From NCBI GenBank assembly GCA_035460985.1, contig DATHWC010000248.1:1-13367 (forward strand): DNA of 13,367 nt, given 5' to 3'. The DNA is from Lunatibacter sp035460985. GTDB taxonomy: Bacteria; Bacteroidota; Bacteroidia; Cytophagales; Cyclobacteriaceae. Shown one piece after another: positions 1 through 7,769 of the stretch; position 1 is the stretch's first letter; each line of letters starts with the position of its first letter. A program made the translations under genes and the position numbers. The notes below the pieces were generated by a model that worked only from the letters and a program-made list of their open reading frames with translations, did not search any database and had not been told where the DNA came from.

Positions 1-36
1 AATAAAAAAAGCTATGAAACAGAATCTCATAGCTTT
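1..36 (-). terminator. Intrinsic terminator of the tRNA-like gene
   Basis: On the minus strand a perfect 10-bp stem (AAAGCTATGA at 8-17 pairing with TCATAGCTTT at 27-36) closes a 9-nt loop. It runs directly into a T-rich tail (complement of positions 1-10, reading TTTTTTTATT). It lies about 30 nt past the 3' end of the tRNA-like gene on the same strand, so it most likely ends that transcript. The tail is T-rich only on the minus strand, so it is directional. Confidence 0.72.
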
Positions 37-67
37 AGTCAATTAACAATAAACCCAAAATAACCTG

Positions 68-192
68 CTGTAGGAGAAGGAGTCGAACCTCCACGGGGCA
101 GTTAGGCAAAAACACGAGCTCGATGTTTGCTTTATCCTGAAATCCCCACCCCCGAGACCGGAGGGCATGTCTGCCAGTTTCATCATCCTACA
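68..192 (-). tRNA. Atypical class II tRNA-like RNA with giant variable arm
   Basis: Read on the minus strand, TGTAGGA (192-186) and TCCTACA (75-69) form a perfect 7-bp acceptor stem, or 8 bp if C193/G68 pair. The D-arm reads TGATGAAACTGGCAGACAT, very close to bacterial tRNA-Leu, with A14, G18 and G19. The T-arm GGAGG-TTCGACT-CCTTC keeps the TTC-A core. The rest is abnormal. The arm in the anticodon position is CCCTC-CGGTCTC-GGGGG, which has G instead of U at position 33; it can also refold into a 6-bp stem with a GTCT tetraloop. About 56 nt then separate it from the T-stem, where a class II tRNA has about 15-20. That insert folds into a long arm: GGGG/CCCC at the base and a hairpin capped by the palindrome CGAGCTCG. 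No CCA is encoded. The discriminator would be G73, which suits SerRS better than LeuRS. Total length is 125 nt. It could be a decoding tRNA, a tRNA-derived regulatory RNA or a degenerating tRNA-Leu. The gene's reality is well supported by its folding and terminator; its function is unknown. Confidence 0.6.
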
Positions 193-384
193 GTATAAAA
201 GACCGCTTGTCTTTTTTTGATATGTCAAATTTAGCAGGTCGCCTCCTCAATTACAAATATTTCAAAAAAAATATTTAAAAAATACATTATTATTATTAAA
301 AATACACGTATAATAGATAATTCGTAAAATCGAGTTTGAATTTTCTTTCCGAATTGAAAAATTGATAATCCGGTTCGAAGCGGT

Positions 385-1608
385 TCATCCCTGGTTTTGC
401 TTCAAATCTGGGAGGCCCCATGTTACAAGACCCAATAAAGGCAAGAAAGAGCACACCAAAAATACGAATTCGATGCTGGTCCGGTCGGCAAGGTTTCCCA
501 ATAATGCTGATCCTAGCCCACCCATCCCAAAGGCAAAACCAAAAAACAACCCCGATATCATGCCGACCCTTCCCGGTAAAAGTTCTTGGGCATAAACCAA
601 AATGGCAGAAAAGGCTGAGGCCAACACCACTCCGATCACAACCGACAGACCAATCACCCAAGGCAACCCAACATGTGGTAACAAAAGGGTGAAGGGAGCA
701 GCTCCCAAGATGGAAATCCAAATGATGTATTTTCTGCCGTACTTATCACCCAAAGGGCCTCCCAAAAAGGTACCAACCGCAATAGCCGCCAAAAAAACAA
801 ACAGGTAAATCTGTGATTGGGGGATACTTACATGAAACTTTTCAATCAGGTAAAAAGTGAAATAACTGGACATGGAGGCCATGTAGAAATACTTGGAAAA
901 AATAAGGACCAATAAAATGCCTACCGATGTTTTTACTTGACGTTTACTTAGATTTCGTGCTGTAATTGATTTTTTGGAAGATCTGATGGTAGATTCAAAG
1001 GCTAAGAAGTTTTTGTACCAAACTCCGACTTTAAGCAACGCAATAATGGCCAGCAGGGCACCCAAGGCAAACCAACGGATATTTCCCTGCCCAAAGGGCA
1101 TCACCACCACTACTACCAACAAAGGTCCGATTGCCGACCCGGCGTTTCCTCCAATCTGAAAAATAGATTGCGCAAGACCTCTTCTGCCACCGGAGGCCAG
1201 GTAGGCAACCCGGGATGACTCTGGGTGAAATACGGAAGAACCCATTCCCACCAGCGCGGCGGCAATCAGAACAATCCCATAACTTCCCGCGGAGGCCAAT
1301 AGTATCAGTCCTACTAATGAAAATCCCATGCCCATAGCTAAAGAAAAGGGCTGTGGGTGCTTGTCTGTATAAAGGCCTACGAAAGGTTGTAAAAGCGATG
1401 CAGTAATCTGAAACGTCAGTGTAATCAATCCTATCTGCGTAAAGGTAAGTAGGTAATTCTCTTTCAACAAGGGATATACCGCAGGCAATACAGATTGCAC
1501 AAGATCATTGAGCAGATGAGCAAAACTAATCGTAAACAGAATCGGGTAAACTGTCGAATTGACTGCGGATACCGGTTCCGATGTGGCCGCTGTCTGGACT
1601 TTATTCAT
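385..1608 (-). CDS. fsr: Fsr-family MFS transporter (fosmidomycin resistance protein family)
   Basis: A 407-aa major facilitator superfamily protein with about 12 hydrophobic segments, close in length to E. coli Fsr (about 406 aa). Near the N-terminus is AHLLNDLVQSVLPAVYPLLK (29-48), a pattern typical of the Fsr branch. The loop after TM2 has the MFS signature region (GLYTDKHPQP), the second half repeats it (GGPLGDKYGRK), and a basic loop around residues 200-225 separates the two halves. Known members are inner-membrane drug/H+ antiporters; the natural substrate of the family is uncertain. Its ATG lies inside the end of the upstream M28 peptidase gene (8-bp overlap ATGAATAA), so translation is probably coupled. 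The position as last gene of a peptidase operon suggests export or uptake of a peptide-derived or related compound. The substrate is inference; the family assignment is firm. Confidence 0.88.
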   Translation of the reverse strand: MNKVQTAATSEPVSAVNSTVYPILFTISFAHLLNDLVQSVLPAVYPLLKENYLLTFTQIGLITLTFQITASLLQPFVGLYTDKHPQPFSLAMGMGFSLVGLILLASAGSYGIVLIAAALVGMGSSVFHPESSRVAYLASGGRRGLAQSIFQIGGNAGSAIGPLLVVVVVMPFGQGNIRWFALGALLAIIALLKVGVWYKNFLAFESTIRSSKKSITARNLSKRQVKTSVGILLVLIFSKYFYMASMSSYFTFYLIEKFHVSIPQSQIYLFVFLAAIAVGTFLGGPLGDKYGRKYIIWISILGAAPFTLLLPHVGLPWVIGLSVVIGVVLASAFSAILVYAQELLPGRVGMISGLFFGFAFGMGGLGSALLGNLADRTSIEFVFLVCSFLPLLGLVTWGLPDLKQNQG

Positions 1609-3706
1609 TGTTCAATAATGTGGCTGCCTTCTTGATTTGGTTCGATAAGTGGTTGATAGATGCAGCGTAGGTTTTATCCCATGCGCTTAGGTTGTCTGCC
1701 AATTTTCGCTCGATGTCATACTGTATTGCCGGAAGAACCCAAGAGGCATATCCGCTAAATGGGTCAGTAGATGCGTATAGTGATTTATACCATGCGCCAA
1801 ACGGCATTCCTTCTTTAAGGATAAAAGACTTTTCCCACGTTAGCAGGGACTGGTTTACCGCCTTTATTTGTTTCTTGGATAAGCTATTTGTGGCCAATTT
1901 TTGTTGCAGGACTTCATTCATGTGATCGCTGCTAGTTGTTAGGTTTTCCAAGGCAATTTGTACTTGGGCAAACCCTTCGAAATTAGGCGAATAGGCAATT
2001 ATTTGTTTATTTGCAGATTCGAAGTGAGTGTTCAGGTCTTTGGCGTAACGATTTACCTGATAGGGGATTATGGTTGCGTTTGCTAAGCGCAGGCTCATAA
2101 TACCTACCCACTGTTCGACGGTTCCCCCCATCTTAAAGGAAGGATCTGCAAATTTCTCATAAAAATACAGATCGTCATAGTTTGTGTGGTAAAGTGTGGG
2201 GCCTCCAGCGCCACCGCTGAGCGAAGGAATTCCTAAATGCATATAGAATGCGATATGGTCAGATCCTCCTCCCAAGTTGCCCATAATCGGTTCTTCACCT
2301 GTTCCCGCCCAGTTTGCGAAGATAGTCTCCTTGGAATCGGGGAGCGTTACTTCTTTACCTGCTGCCGCCATGAGGTGTTTGAGGGTAGGGGAGGAAGAGC
2401 CTCTTACAGCCCGTCCGGATACTCCTGCGTCGAAATTAAGGTAAGCAACGGCTTTTGCGGACAACTCGTCCCGAAATTGCTCCACCCATTCGGTAGACCC
2501 TATTACCCCATGCTCTTCGCCATCCCAATGCGCAATCAGGATTGAGCGCTTTGGTCTGTGCCCTTCCTGTGCAAGTTTTCCCAAGGATTCGCTTAATGCA
2601 AGTAGCATCGCGGTTCCACTGTTGGGGTCAGTAGCTCCGAAGGACCATGCATCGTAGTGACATCCCAAAATGATCCACTCATCTGGATATTCCGACCCTT
2701 TTAAGGTGCCCACCACATTGTTAATGCGCACAAAATCTCTTTCCTGGGAAACTTTTATCCGAACCTGCAATGCGTCACCTCCCTCGGTCCGATAGGTATA
2801 GGGCAAGCCTCCTTGCCATCCCGTTGGTACAGGTTGGCCTTTCATTTCAGCAAATATCTCTTTGGCTGAGCCATAGGGAATGGAAGTAACCGGAATCGTT
2901 GGCAGTTGCGTTTCGGAAGGGTCGAGCCGCTTTACCTGTTTTTTACCGTCCAAGGGTAAGGCAGGCTCGAAAGGCGTAAGGGGGTCGCCAGTAAAATCCT
3001 CAGTCATCAATGAGCCCCGCTGTATGGAACTCTCGCTGTAGTAAATCCCCTCTGGGAATACCAACCCTTTGGAGTAGCCACTATCTCCCGGATCAGTGTA
3101 TATTAAAAGCCCCACAGCGCCATATTGCTCGGCGAATTTGGCCTTATATCCTCTGAAATTGCCTCCATAGCGTGCTATTACGATTTTTCCCTTTACGGAA
3201 ACACCCAATTCTTCCAGTTTTTCAAAATCTGCTTTAGTACCGTAGTTGGCATAGACAACACCTGCCGTCACATCTCCGGAGCCCGAATAGGCATTCCAGC
3301 CTTTTTTTAAATCAGGATGGCTGGAATAGGGGTTTTCGGGGAGTACATCTTCTTGCTGATTTAGCGGAAGCCGACGGGGAGTAACGATCTCCACATAGGA
3401 TTCGCCGGGATTCTTAGGCAAGTAGACGTCATAGGGATGCGCCTGAACATCCCATCCGGCCTCCTCCATGGTTTTTTCCAGGTAGGCTTTAACCTTTTCG
3501 TTGGCGGCACTGCCAACCACATGTGGTACTGAGCTGATGGCCTGCAGGTGAGTTCTGAACCGTGTAAAATCCGTCGCTTCCAAAAATTGCTGCTCCAAAT
3601 CCCGCTGCGGTAAAATCGAGTTTTCGCTAAAGCCAAAAGGAGCGTCCTGCGCATGAACACAGACAAATGTAGAAATTAATAGTAAAGTGCAAAGTACTCT
3701 TTTCAT
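1601..3706 (-). CDS. Exported M28 metallopeptidase, glutamate carboxypeptidase II-like
   Basis: A 701-aa protein with a cleavable signal peptide (residues 1-20, ending VHAQ), then a PA-type inserted domain (about 120-300), an M28 zinc peptidase core (about 325-545) and a C-terminal TfR-like dimerisation domain (about 560-701). This is the architecture and length of glutamate carboxypeptidase II/PSMA. The co-catalytic zinc ligands are all present: H350 in GCHYDAW, bridging D360 in ATDPNSG, catalytic base E397 and ligand E398 in DGEEHG, D426 in NFDAG and H507 in YHTNYDD. It should therefore be an active carboxy- or aminopeptidase in the periplasm or outside the cell. Family members remove C-terminal acidic residues, but the specificity here cannot be read from sequence. 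The gene starts 12 bp after the NlpC/P60 gene ends and overlaps the MFS gene by 8 bp, placing it in the middle of a three-gene operon. Confidence 0.9.
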   Translation of the reverse strand: MKRVLCTLLLISTFVCVHAQDAPFGFSENSILPQRDLEQQFLEATDFTRFRTHLQAISSVPHVVGSAANEKVKAYLEKTMEEAGWDVQAHPYDVYLPKNPGESYVEIVTPRRLPLNQQEDVLPENPYSSHPDLKKGWNAYSGSGDVTAGVVYANYGTKADFEKLEELGVSVKGKIVIARYGGNFRGYKAKFAEQYGAVGLLIYTDPGDSGYSKGLVFPEGIYYSESSIQRGSLMTEDFTGDPLTPFEPALPLDGKKQVKRLDPSETQLPTIPVTSIPYGSAKEIFAEMKGQPVPTGWQGGLPYTYRTEGGDALQVRIKVSQERDFVRINNVVGTLKGSEYPDEWIILGCHYDAWSFGATDPNSGTAMLLALSESLGKLAQEGHRPKRSILIAHWDGEEHGVIGSTEWVEQFRDELSAKAVAYLNFDAGVSGRAVRGSSSPTLKHLMAAAGKEVTLPDSKETIFANWAGTGEEPIMGNLGGGSDHIAFYMHLGIPSLSGGAGGPTLYHTNYDDLYFYEKFADPSFKMGGTVEQWVGIMSLRLANATIIPYQVNRYAKDLNTHFESANKQIIAYSPNFEGFAQVQIALENLTTSSDHMNEVLQQKLATNSLSKKQIKAVNQSLLTWEKSFILKEGMPFGAWYKSLYASTDPFSGYASWVLPAIQYDIERKLADNLSAWDKTYAASINHLSNQIKKAATLLNNE

Positions 3707-3718
3707 ATATCAGAACTG

Positions 3719-4885
3719 TTATTGTATTAGTCGGTCAACACTCCAAAGATGGGCAGTCTGTTTGTTTCGTATACGTTTGGTGCGTAGATACCGGTCCAAT
3801 TCATAGGAATCATAATTTTCATCTTGAGGGTCAAAGCTGCTGATCCGGACCCGCCCGCGGGAATGGATAAAAGAATTGTTTCCAATCCACATGCCTACGT
3901 GTATGACCCGTTCTGGTTTGCCTTCTTCCGCTGGAACTCCAAAAAAGAGTAAATCTCCAACTTCCAGGTTTTCCCAGTTTTTGGAAACGTCAACCTCATC
4001 TCCTTCATGCACCTGCTGGGAAGCATCCCGCGGGATAATTATGCCGTTGAGAAAGTAAATGGTCTTGGTAAAACCGCTACAATCAACACCTTTTGGCGAT
4101 GTACCTCCCCATAGGTAGGGAACCCCCATCATGTTTTTGGCTGTGCGGATCAGGTTTTCATCCGAAAGCTCCCTACTTGCAAGCCAATCTCCGAAGGGCA
4201 AAACCTTATCTTTAGAAACATATCCCGTGCGCCCATCAGGTATCAACACCCTAAAGTGCGAAGCAGTCTCTTCCAAATTTACCAGAATATTTCCAGCGGT
4301 TAGGTCGCTGATCATTTGATCGGAGGAAGGACTATCATAGATGGCTCCAATCATCTCTGTACTGACCAATTTTTCAGCAGCGGCCCATCCTCCCATAGAG
4401 CTTTCGTTTTTAAGGGCAATTCCGGCTGCATCTACCCAAGAGATATAGCCCTCAGGCGTTTGAACGAGATACCAACTGCCTTCTTTTTTTAGCACGTTAA
4501 GAGGGGTCCCCATCAATGCCTGCGTGGCGAGTTCGGCAGAATGCTTCGGCTCGGAACGGATATTGGCTACAGAAATGGTGACAAGTGCTTGTGTGTTTCC
4601 TGCCACACTAGCTGCCGGCAAAAGCTGAACACTATCCGTATAATCAATTCCACGATCGCTAAGCATCGTTGTCAGTTCCCTATGGGCTTCAGGAAGGTTT
4701 GTTTCGCCACCTAATACTCCACCGACCCAATGAACATCCCACATTGCGACCCTTTTATCAGGGGCATGGGCGGCTTTGATGTCGCTTATGATAGCATTTA
4801 CAGTATCATCCGTGGCATCACCTTGACATCCAAAAGAAAAAGCCAATACCCCTACACAGAGGATACGAGTAAACATATTTTTCAT
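3719..4885 (-). CDS. SH3b-NlpC/P60 (C40) lipoprotein peptidase, YkfC-like
   Basis: A 388-aa lipoprotein: hydrophobic signal (1-19) with a lipobox-like end FSFG-C20, then an N-terminal region (25-95), two SH3b-type domains (about 98-160 and 170-232) and a C-terminal NlpC/P60 domain (about 243-375). Catalytic residues are C269 in VDCSGF, H329 in VIHVGMW and a third residue H341 in FIHSRG. The H-to-H spacing of 12 is typical of the family, and YPLWGG-type context is present as PYLWGGTSPKG. The order SH3b-SH3b-NlpC/P60 is that of YkfC, a gamma-D-glutamyl-L-diamino acid endopeptidase acting on murein stem peptides with a free N-terminal L-Ala. The residues after Cys20 (QGDATDD) are acidic, which in Bacteroidota often accompanies surface display of lipoproteins. 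It is the first gene of the operon with the M28 peptidase and MFS transporter. Family call is strong; the exact substrate is inferred. Confidence 0.88.
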   Translation of the reverse strand: MKNMFTRILCVGVLAFSFGCQGDATDDTVNAIISDIKAAHAPDKRVAMWDVHWVGGVLGGETNLPEAHRELTTMLSDRGIDYTDSVQLLPAASVAGNTQALVTISVANIRSEPKHSAELATQALMGTPLNVLKKEGSWYLVQTPEGYISWVDAAGIALKNESSMGGWAAAEKLVSTEMIGAIYDSPSSDQMISDLTAGNILVNLEETASHFRVLIPDGRTGYVSKDKVLPFGDWLASRELSDENLIRTAKNMMGVPYLWGGTSPKGVDCSGFTKTIYFLNGIIIPRDASQQVHEGDEVDVSKNWENLEVGDLLFFGVPAEEGKPERVIHVGMWIGNNSFIHSRGRVRISSFDPQDENYDSYELDRYLRTKRIRNKQTAHLWSVDRLIQ

Positions 4886-4969
4886 TAAGAAAATGCGTTA
4901 TAATTTGAGCAGTTACTTTGGGTAGGTAAAATCGGAAAAGATTCAATGAATTTATTTTCCGTCAACTAA

Positions 4970-5000
4970 CAAATATACACCCCTTTATCAAAAAGGCAAG
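4970..5000 (-). promoter_or_regulatory. Bacteroidota-type promoter of the C40-M28-MFS operon
   Basis: On the minus strand TATATTTG (4977-4970) matches the TAnnTTTG -7 element of the Bacteroidota primary sigma factor exactly. A CTTG (5000-4997), close to the TTTG -33 element, lies 19 nt upstream, within the usual spacing. It sits in the 155-bp gap between two minus-strand gene groups. This would give a leader of roughly 75-80 nt before the NlpC/P60 ATG and separates this operon from the amidohydrolase genes. Confidence 0.62.
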
Positions 5001-5040
5001 GTCCTAAATCCATCGAGTGTACGCCAAATACTATACCCGA

Positions 5041-6336
5041 TTATTGTTCCAATCCAGGACTTCTTTCATTAAACTCTTGATAAAGCCTAATCTGACGGTT
5101 GGTCAATGGAATTTTGAATCCCTTTATAAACAAATGGCTGATTTGAGTCCGAGGTTCAAAAGGATCTCCATCGGAAATGAAAAGATTGGCAATTTTCCCC
5201 ACTTCCAGTGAACCTACCTGATCTGCTATTCCGAACATTTCGGCGGGGTGGATGGTAACTGCTTTTAAGGCTTCCTCTTTTCCCATCCCATAGGCAGCGG
5301 CAAAACCAGCATGAAAGGGCAGGTTCCGCACGTTTTCGGCATCATTGGTACGCAGCGCTACTTTTACGCCTGCTTTAGCCATTATGCCCGGATTAGTATA
5401 GGCCGCATCGTATCGGTCGGATTGCCTGGAGGGTATGGTAAGCACTGGCCCGGTTATAACAGAAAGGCCGGATGTGGCTATTTCTTCCGCAATCCTCCAA
5501 CCCTCAGATACACCTGAAAGTATAGCTGTTAAATTTTTATCATTTACCCATTTAATCGCTCTCCGGATATCGACCGCAGCATTGGTTTCAATCATCAAGG
5601 GGATTTCACCTGCAATTACTTTGGCCAAATGCTCCATCTCGGGATAATAGTCCAGCGTGGCACCGGAAGATTTAAGCCGTTGATAGGTTACTGCCCTTTC
5701 CCAAATATCATTCAGCTTTTGTTGGGCTTCTTCGGCTTCTTTCTGGACCTTCTCGTCCGTTCTGTTATCGAAGGTGCTTGTTCTCGCGCTACTGGGGAAA
5801 TTCAGCAAAATTGCCTTGAAGCCTCCGTACATTTGATCAGGCGTGTATCCGTTCAGATGGATAAGTGCTGCTGTGCCGGGAAACAATCCTCCCGATGGCA
5901 GAGCGATACTGCTGGTCACGCCATTAACCCGGGTTACAGGTATGGCAACGGAGTTTGGGTTAATGGCTGTTAACGCCTGCATGTTTGGCGTGACATTTCC
6001 GATCTCCATAAAATCCTGTGTTTCTGCCACAGAATTTACTTCTACCAGTCCCAATCTATTTCCAGAATCGATAAAGCCCGGATATACAAACTTTCCTCTG
6101 CAATCAATTATTTGGGCATCAAGTGGAGCTAGGTTTTTACCTATACCTTGTATCAATCCATTGGCAATCAATAGGTCTGTATTTTCCATTGTCCCCTGGG
6201 TAACCGTTACCAGCGTGGCATTTTGGATCAAGAATGTTCCCTTTTCAGGTTTCAAAAATTCCCCATCCTCCTGGGCTTGGCAGAAAATTGTAACCCCCCA
6301 CAAAAGAACTAGTAATTTAAATTTTAAGGCTTTCAT
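5041..6336 (-). CDS. Exported amidohydrolase-fold protein lacking metal ligands (probable pseudoenzyme)
   Basis: A 431-aa protein with a signal peptide (1-22, ending CQAQ) and the full amidohydrolase scaffold: N-terminal beta-sandwich (35-88), TIM-barrel core, and the C-terminal return with HPAEMFGI and GSLEVGKIANLFI (363-387). The residues that normally bind metal are gone. The DxHxH after PGFID reads DSGNR (90-94), the first later histidine is replaced in MIETNAAVDI (248-257), the second by Gly in LSGVSEG (273-279), and the catalytic Asp region reads LRTNDAEN (329-335). The same positions are intact in the neighbour at 6393-7769. The protein is therefore probably non-catalytic, perhaps a subunit, or uses other chemistry. 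It follows the intact paralogue after a 56-bp gap without terminator or clear promoter, so cotranscription is likely. It would normally be annotated as an imidazolonepropionase-like amidohydrolase. Confidence 0.85.
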   Translation of the reverse strand: MKALKFKLLVLLWGVTIFCQAQEDGEFLKPEKGTFLIQNATLVTVTQGTMENTDLLIANGLIQGIGKNLAPLDAQIIDCRGKFVYPGFIDSGNRLGLVEVNSVAETQDFMEIGNVTPNMQALTAINPNSVAIPVTRVNGVTSSIALPSGGLFPGTAALIHLNGYTPDQMYGGFKAILLNFPSSARTSTFDNRTDEKVQKEAEEAQQKLNDIWERAVTYQRLKSSGATLDYYPEMEHLAKVIAGEIPLMIETNAAVDIRRAIKWVNDKNLTAILSGVSEGWRIAEEIATSGLSVITGPVLTIPSRQSDRYDAAYTNPGIMAKAGVKVALRTNDAENVRNLPFHAGFAAAYGMGKEEALKAVTIHPAEMFGIADQVGSLEVGKIANLFISDGDPFEPRTQISHLFIKGFKIPLTNRQIRLYQEFNERSPGLEQ

Positions 6337-6392
6337 GTCCGAATAGTTTATTTTTTGTCCTAGCTCAGCTACCGAGCAAAGATCGACAAGAG

Positions 6393-7769
6393 TTAATGTC
6401 TGTGTTCAAATAAATTTCTGCCAAAATTGGTAAAATAGAAATCTACATCCTGCATGCAGTTGTGATCGTGTTCTTTAAGAAATATGGGTTCAATCAGTTC
6501 AGAAGGATTTATTTTTAACCGTTGGTCGGCTTCGTCGCTAGCCCTGTCAAAATATTTGATTCCATCCACAAATGTCATTTGCGGAACGGCATATATGGAT
6601 AGGGGGTGATGGTCGAAAACTACCAAATCCGCTTGCTTTCCCACTTCAATGGACCCTACGTAGGTGTCAATGCCCAATTGCTTGGCCGGATTGATGGTAA
6701 TCAAAGCCAATGCCTGCTCGTCCGATAGTCCCCCGTATCGCTGGGATTTGGCTGCCTCGTGATACAGGTGGCGGATTACTTCCCCCGAATCTGAGTTGAT
6801 CGAGGTTAGGACGCCATTTTTAGTCAAAACCGCAGCATTATAAGCGGTAGAGTAATACACCTCAAATTTGTATGCCCACCAATCTGAGAATATGGAAGCC
6901 CCCATCGTATAGGCGGCCAGTTCGGGTGCTACTTTAAATCCCTCATTGACATGGGAAAAGACAATCTTGTCTATGCCATATTCTCTACAAACCTGGATAA
7001 GCATGTAAATCTCATCTGCCCTGTAGGAGTGGCAGTGAATAATTATCTCACCTGCCAGAATATCCTTTAAGGTTTCCAACCTAAGGCTAAAGGCAGGTGG
7101 GACGGCAGTGCTGTTTTTCTTTGTCTGGGCTGTCTCATATTCTTCCCATACCTTTTTGTATTGAAGTGCTTCTTCGAAGCCATTTCGAATGACAGCTTCC
7201 ACTCCCATCCGAGATCTGGGTTGCATGTTTTTGCCTCGCCCATGGACCCGGGTTGGGTTTTCGCCGAGAGCAAATTTGATAGTTCTGGGGGCTTCTTCCA
7301 TGCGAAGTGACATGGGATCGGAGTTGCCATAGCGGAGCTTCAACGTGACGTTTTGGCCCCCAATGGCGTTTGCTGAGCCGTGCATAGCGTGGGTTACAGT
7401 GACCCCGCCCGCCAGCGCGCGATAGATTGCCACATCGAAGGGGTCAATAACATCACCCATCCAAACCTCCGCTGTTATGGGGCTGGTGGATTCGTTAATG
7501 GCTTCCAAGGCAATGTGGGAATGTGCATCAATTATTCCCGGCATAACATATTTATCGGATGCGTCTACAACGGCAATATTGGCAGGTACTTTTAGATCAG
7601 GTCCAATTTCTTTTATCTTTCCATTTTCCACCCAAATATCAGTTTGTGGAAGCGTGCCATGTGTTATGGTTAATACCGTTCCATTTTTAATGACTAAATC
7701 ATCGGATTTGGTTTGGGCCATTCCCAATAAGGGAGCTGCAAGCAAAAGAAAGTTTAGAATATACTTCAT
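6393..7769 (-). CDS. Exported amidohydrolase with intact metal site
   Basis: A 458-aa periplasmic protein: signal peptide (1-19, ending GMAQ), beta-sandwich (22-75), amidohydrolase TIM barrel and C-terminal GSIEVGKQADLVVFD (372-386). The metal-site pattern is complete: DAHSH with H83 and H85, a candidate bridging or ligand residue E170 in ALGENPTR, H245/H247 in IIHCHSYRADEI, H273 in FSHVNEG and catalytic D327 in INSDSGE. This places it in the COG1228-like (imidazolonepropionase/Xaa-Pro dipeptidase-like) part of the superfamily, most members of which hydrolyse amide bonds of cyclic or N-substituted amino acids and dipeptides. The substrate cannot be inferred. Its ATG overlaps the stop of the upstream 554-aa paralogue (ATGA), which implies translational coupling and balanced production. 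It is the only one of the three paralogues here that looks catalytically competent. Confidence 0.88.
   Translation of the reverse strand: MKYILNFLLLAAPLLGMAQTKSDDLVIKNGTVLTITHGTLPQTDIWVENGKIKEIGPDLKVPANIAVVDASDKYVMPGIIDAHSHIALEAINESTSPITAEVWMGDVIDPFDVAIYRALAGGVTVTHAMHGSANAIGGQNVTLKLRYGNSDPMSLRMEEAPRTIKFALGENPTRVHGRGKNMQPRSRMGVEAVIRNGFEEALQYKKVWEEYETAQTKKNSTAVPPAFSLRLETLKDILAGEIIIHCHSYRADEIYMLIQVCREYGIDKIVFSHVNEGFKVAPELAAYTMGASIFSDWWAYKFEVYYSTAYNAAVLTKNGVLTSINSDSGEVIRHLYHEAAKSQRYGGLSDEQALALITINPAKQLGIDTYVGSIEVGKQADLVVFDHHPLSIYAVPQMTFVDGIKYFDRASDEADQRLKINPSELIEPIFLKEHDHNCMQDVDFYFTNFGRNLFEHRH

Noticed and set aside
68..192. tRNA-Sec or tmRNA identity
   Set aside because: There is no TCA anticodon or long D-stem as in tRNA-Sec, and no tag-coding region or pseudoknot-sized insert as in tmRNA.
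197..218. AT-rich hairpin AAAAGAC/GTCTTTT as a plus-strand terminator
   Set aside because: No plus-strand gene precedes it in the window and the stem is weak; it lies in the leader of the minus-strand RNA instead.
43..228. 61-aa reading frame through the tRNA-like gene
   Set aside because: It runs across the acceptor, D and T arms of a folded RNA and shows no protein-like features; it is a by-product of the RNA gene.
349..373. Inverted repeat CCGAATT/AATCCGG near the end of the MFS gene as terminator
   Set aside because: Only seven pairs including one G-T, an 11-nt loop and an A-rich rather than T-rich tail on the minus strand; part of it lies close to the gene end and it may be chance.
5843..6346. 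167-aa plus-strand reading frame opposite the 431-aa amidohydrolase
   Set aside because: It lies antisense to a gene with clear family homology and has no recognisable domain; it is a shadow of codon bias.
6337..6392. Terminator or promoter between the 458- and 431-aa amidohydrolase genes
   Set aside because: The GCTC/GAGC hairpin is not followed by a T-run and no TAnnTTTG box is present, so read-through is more likely.
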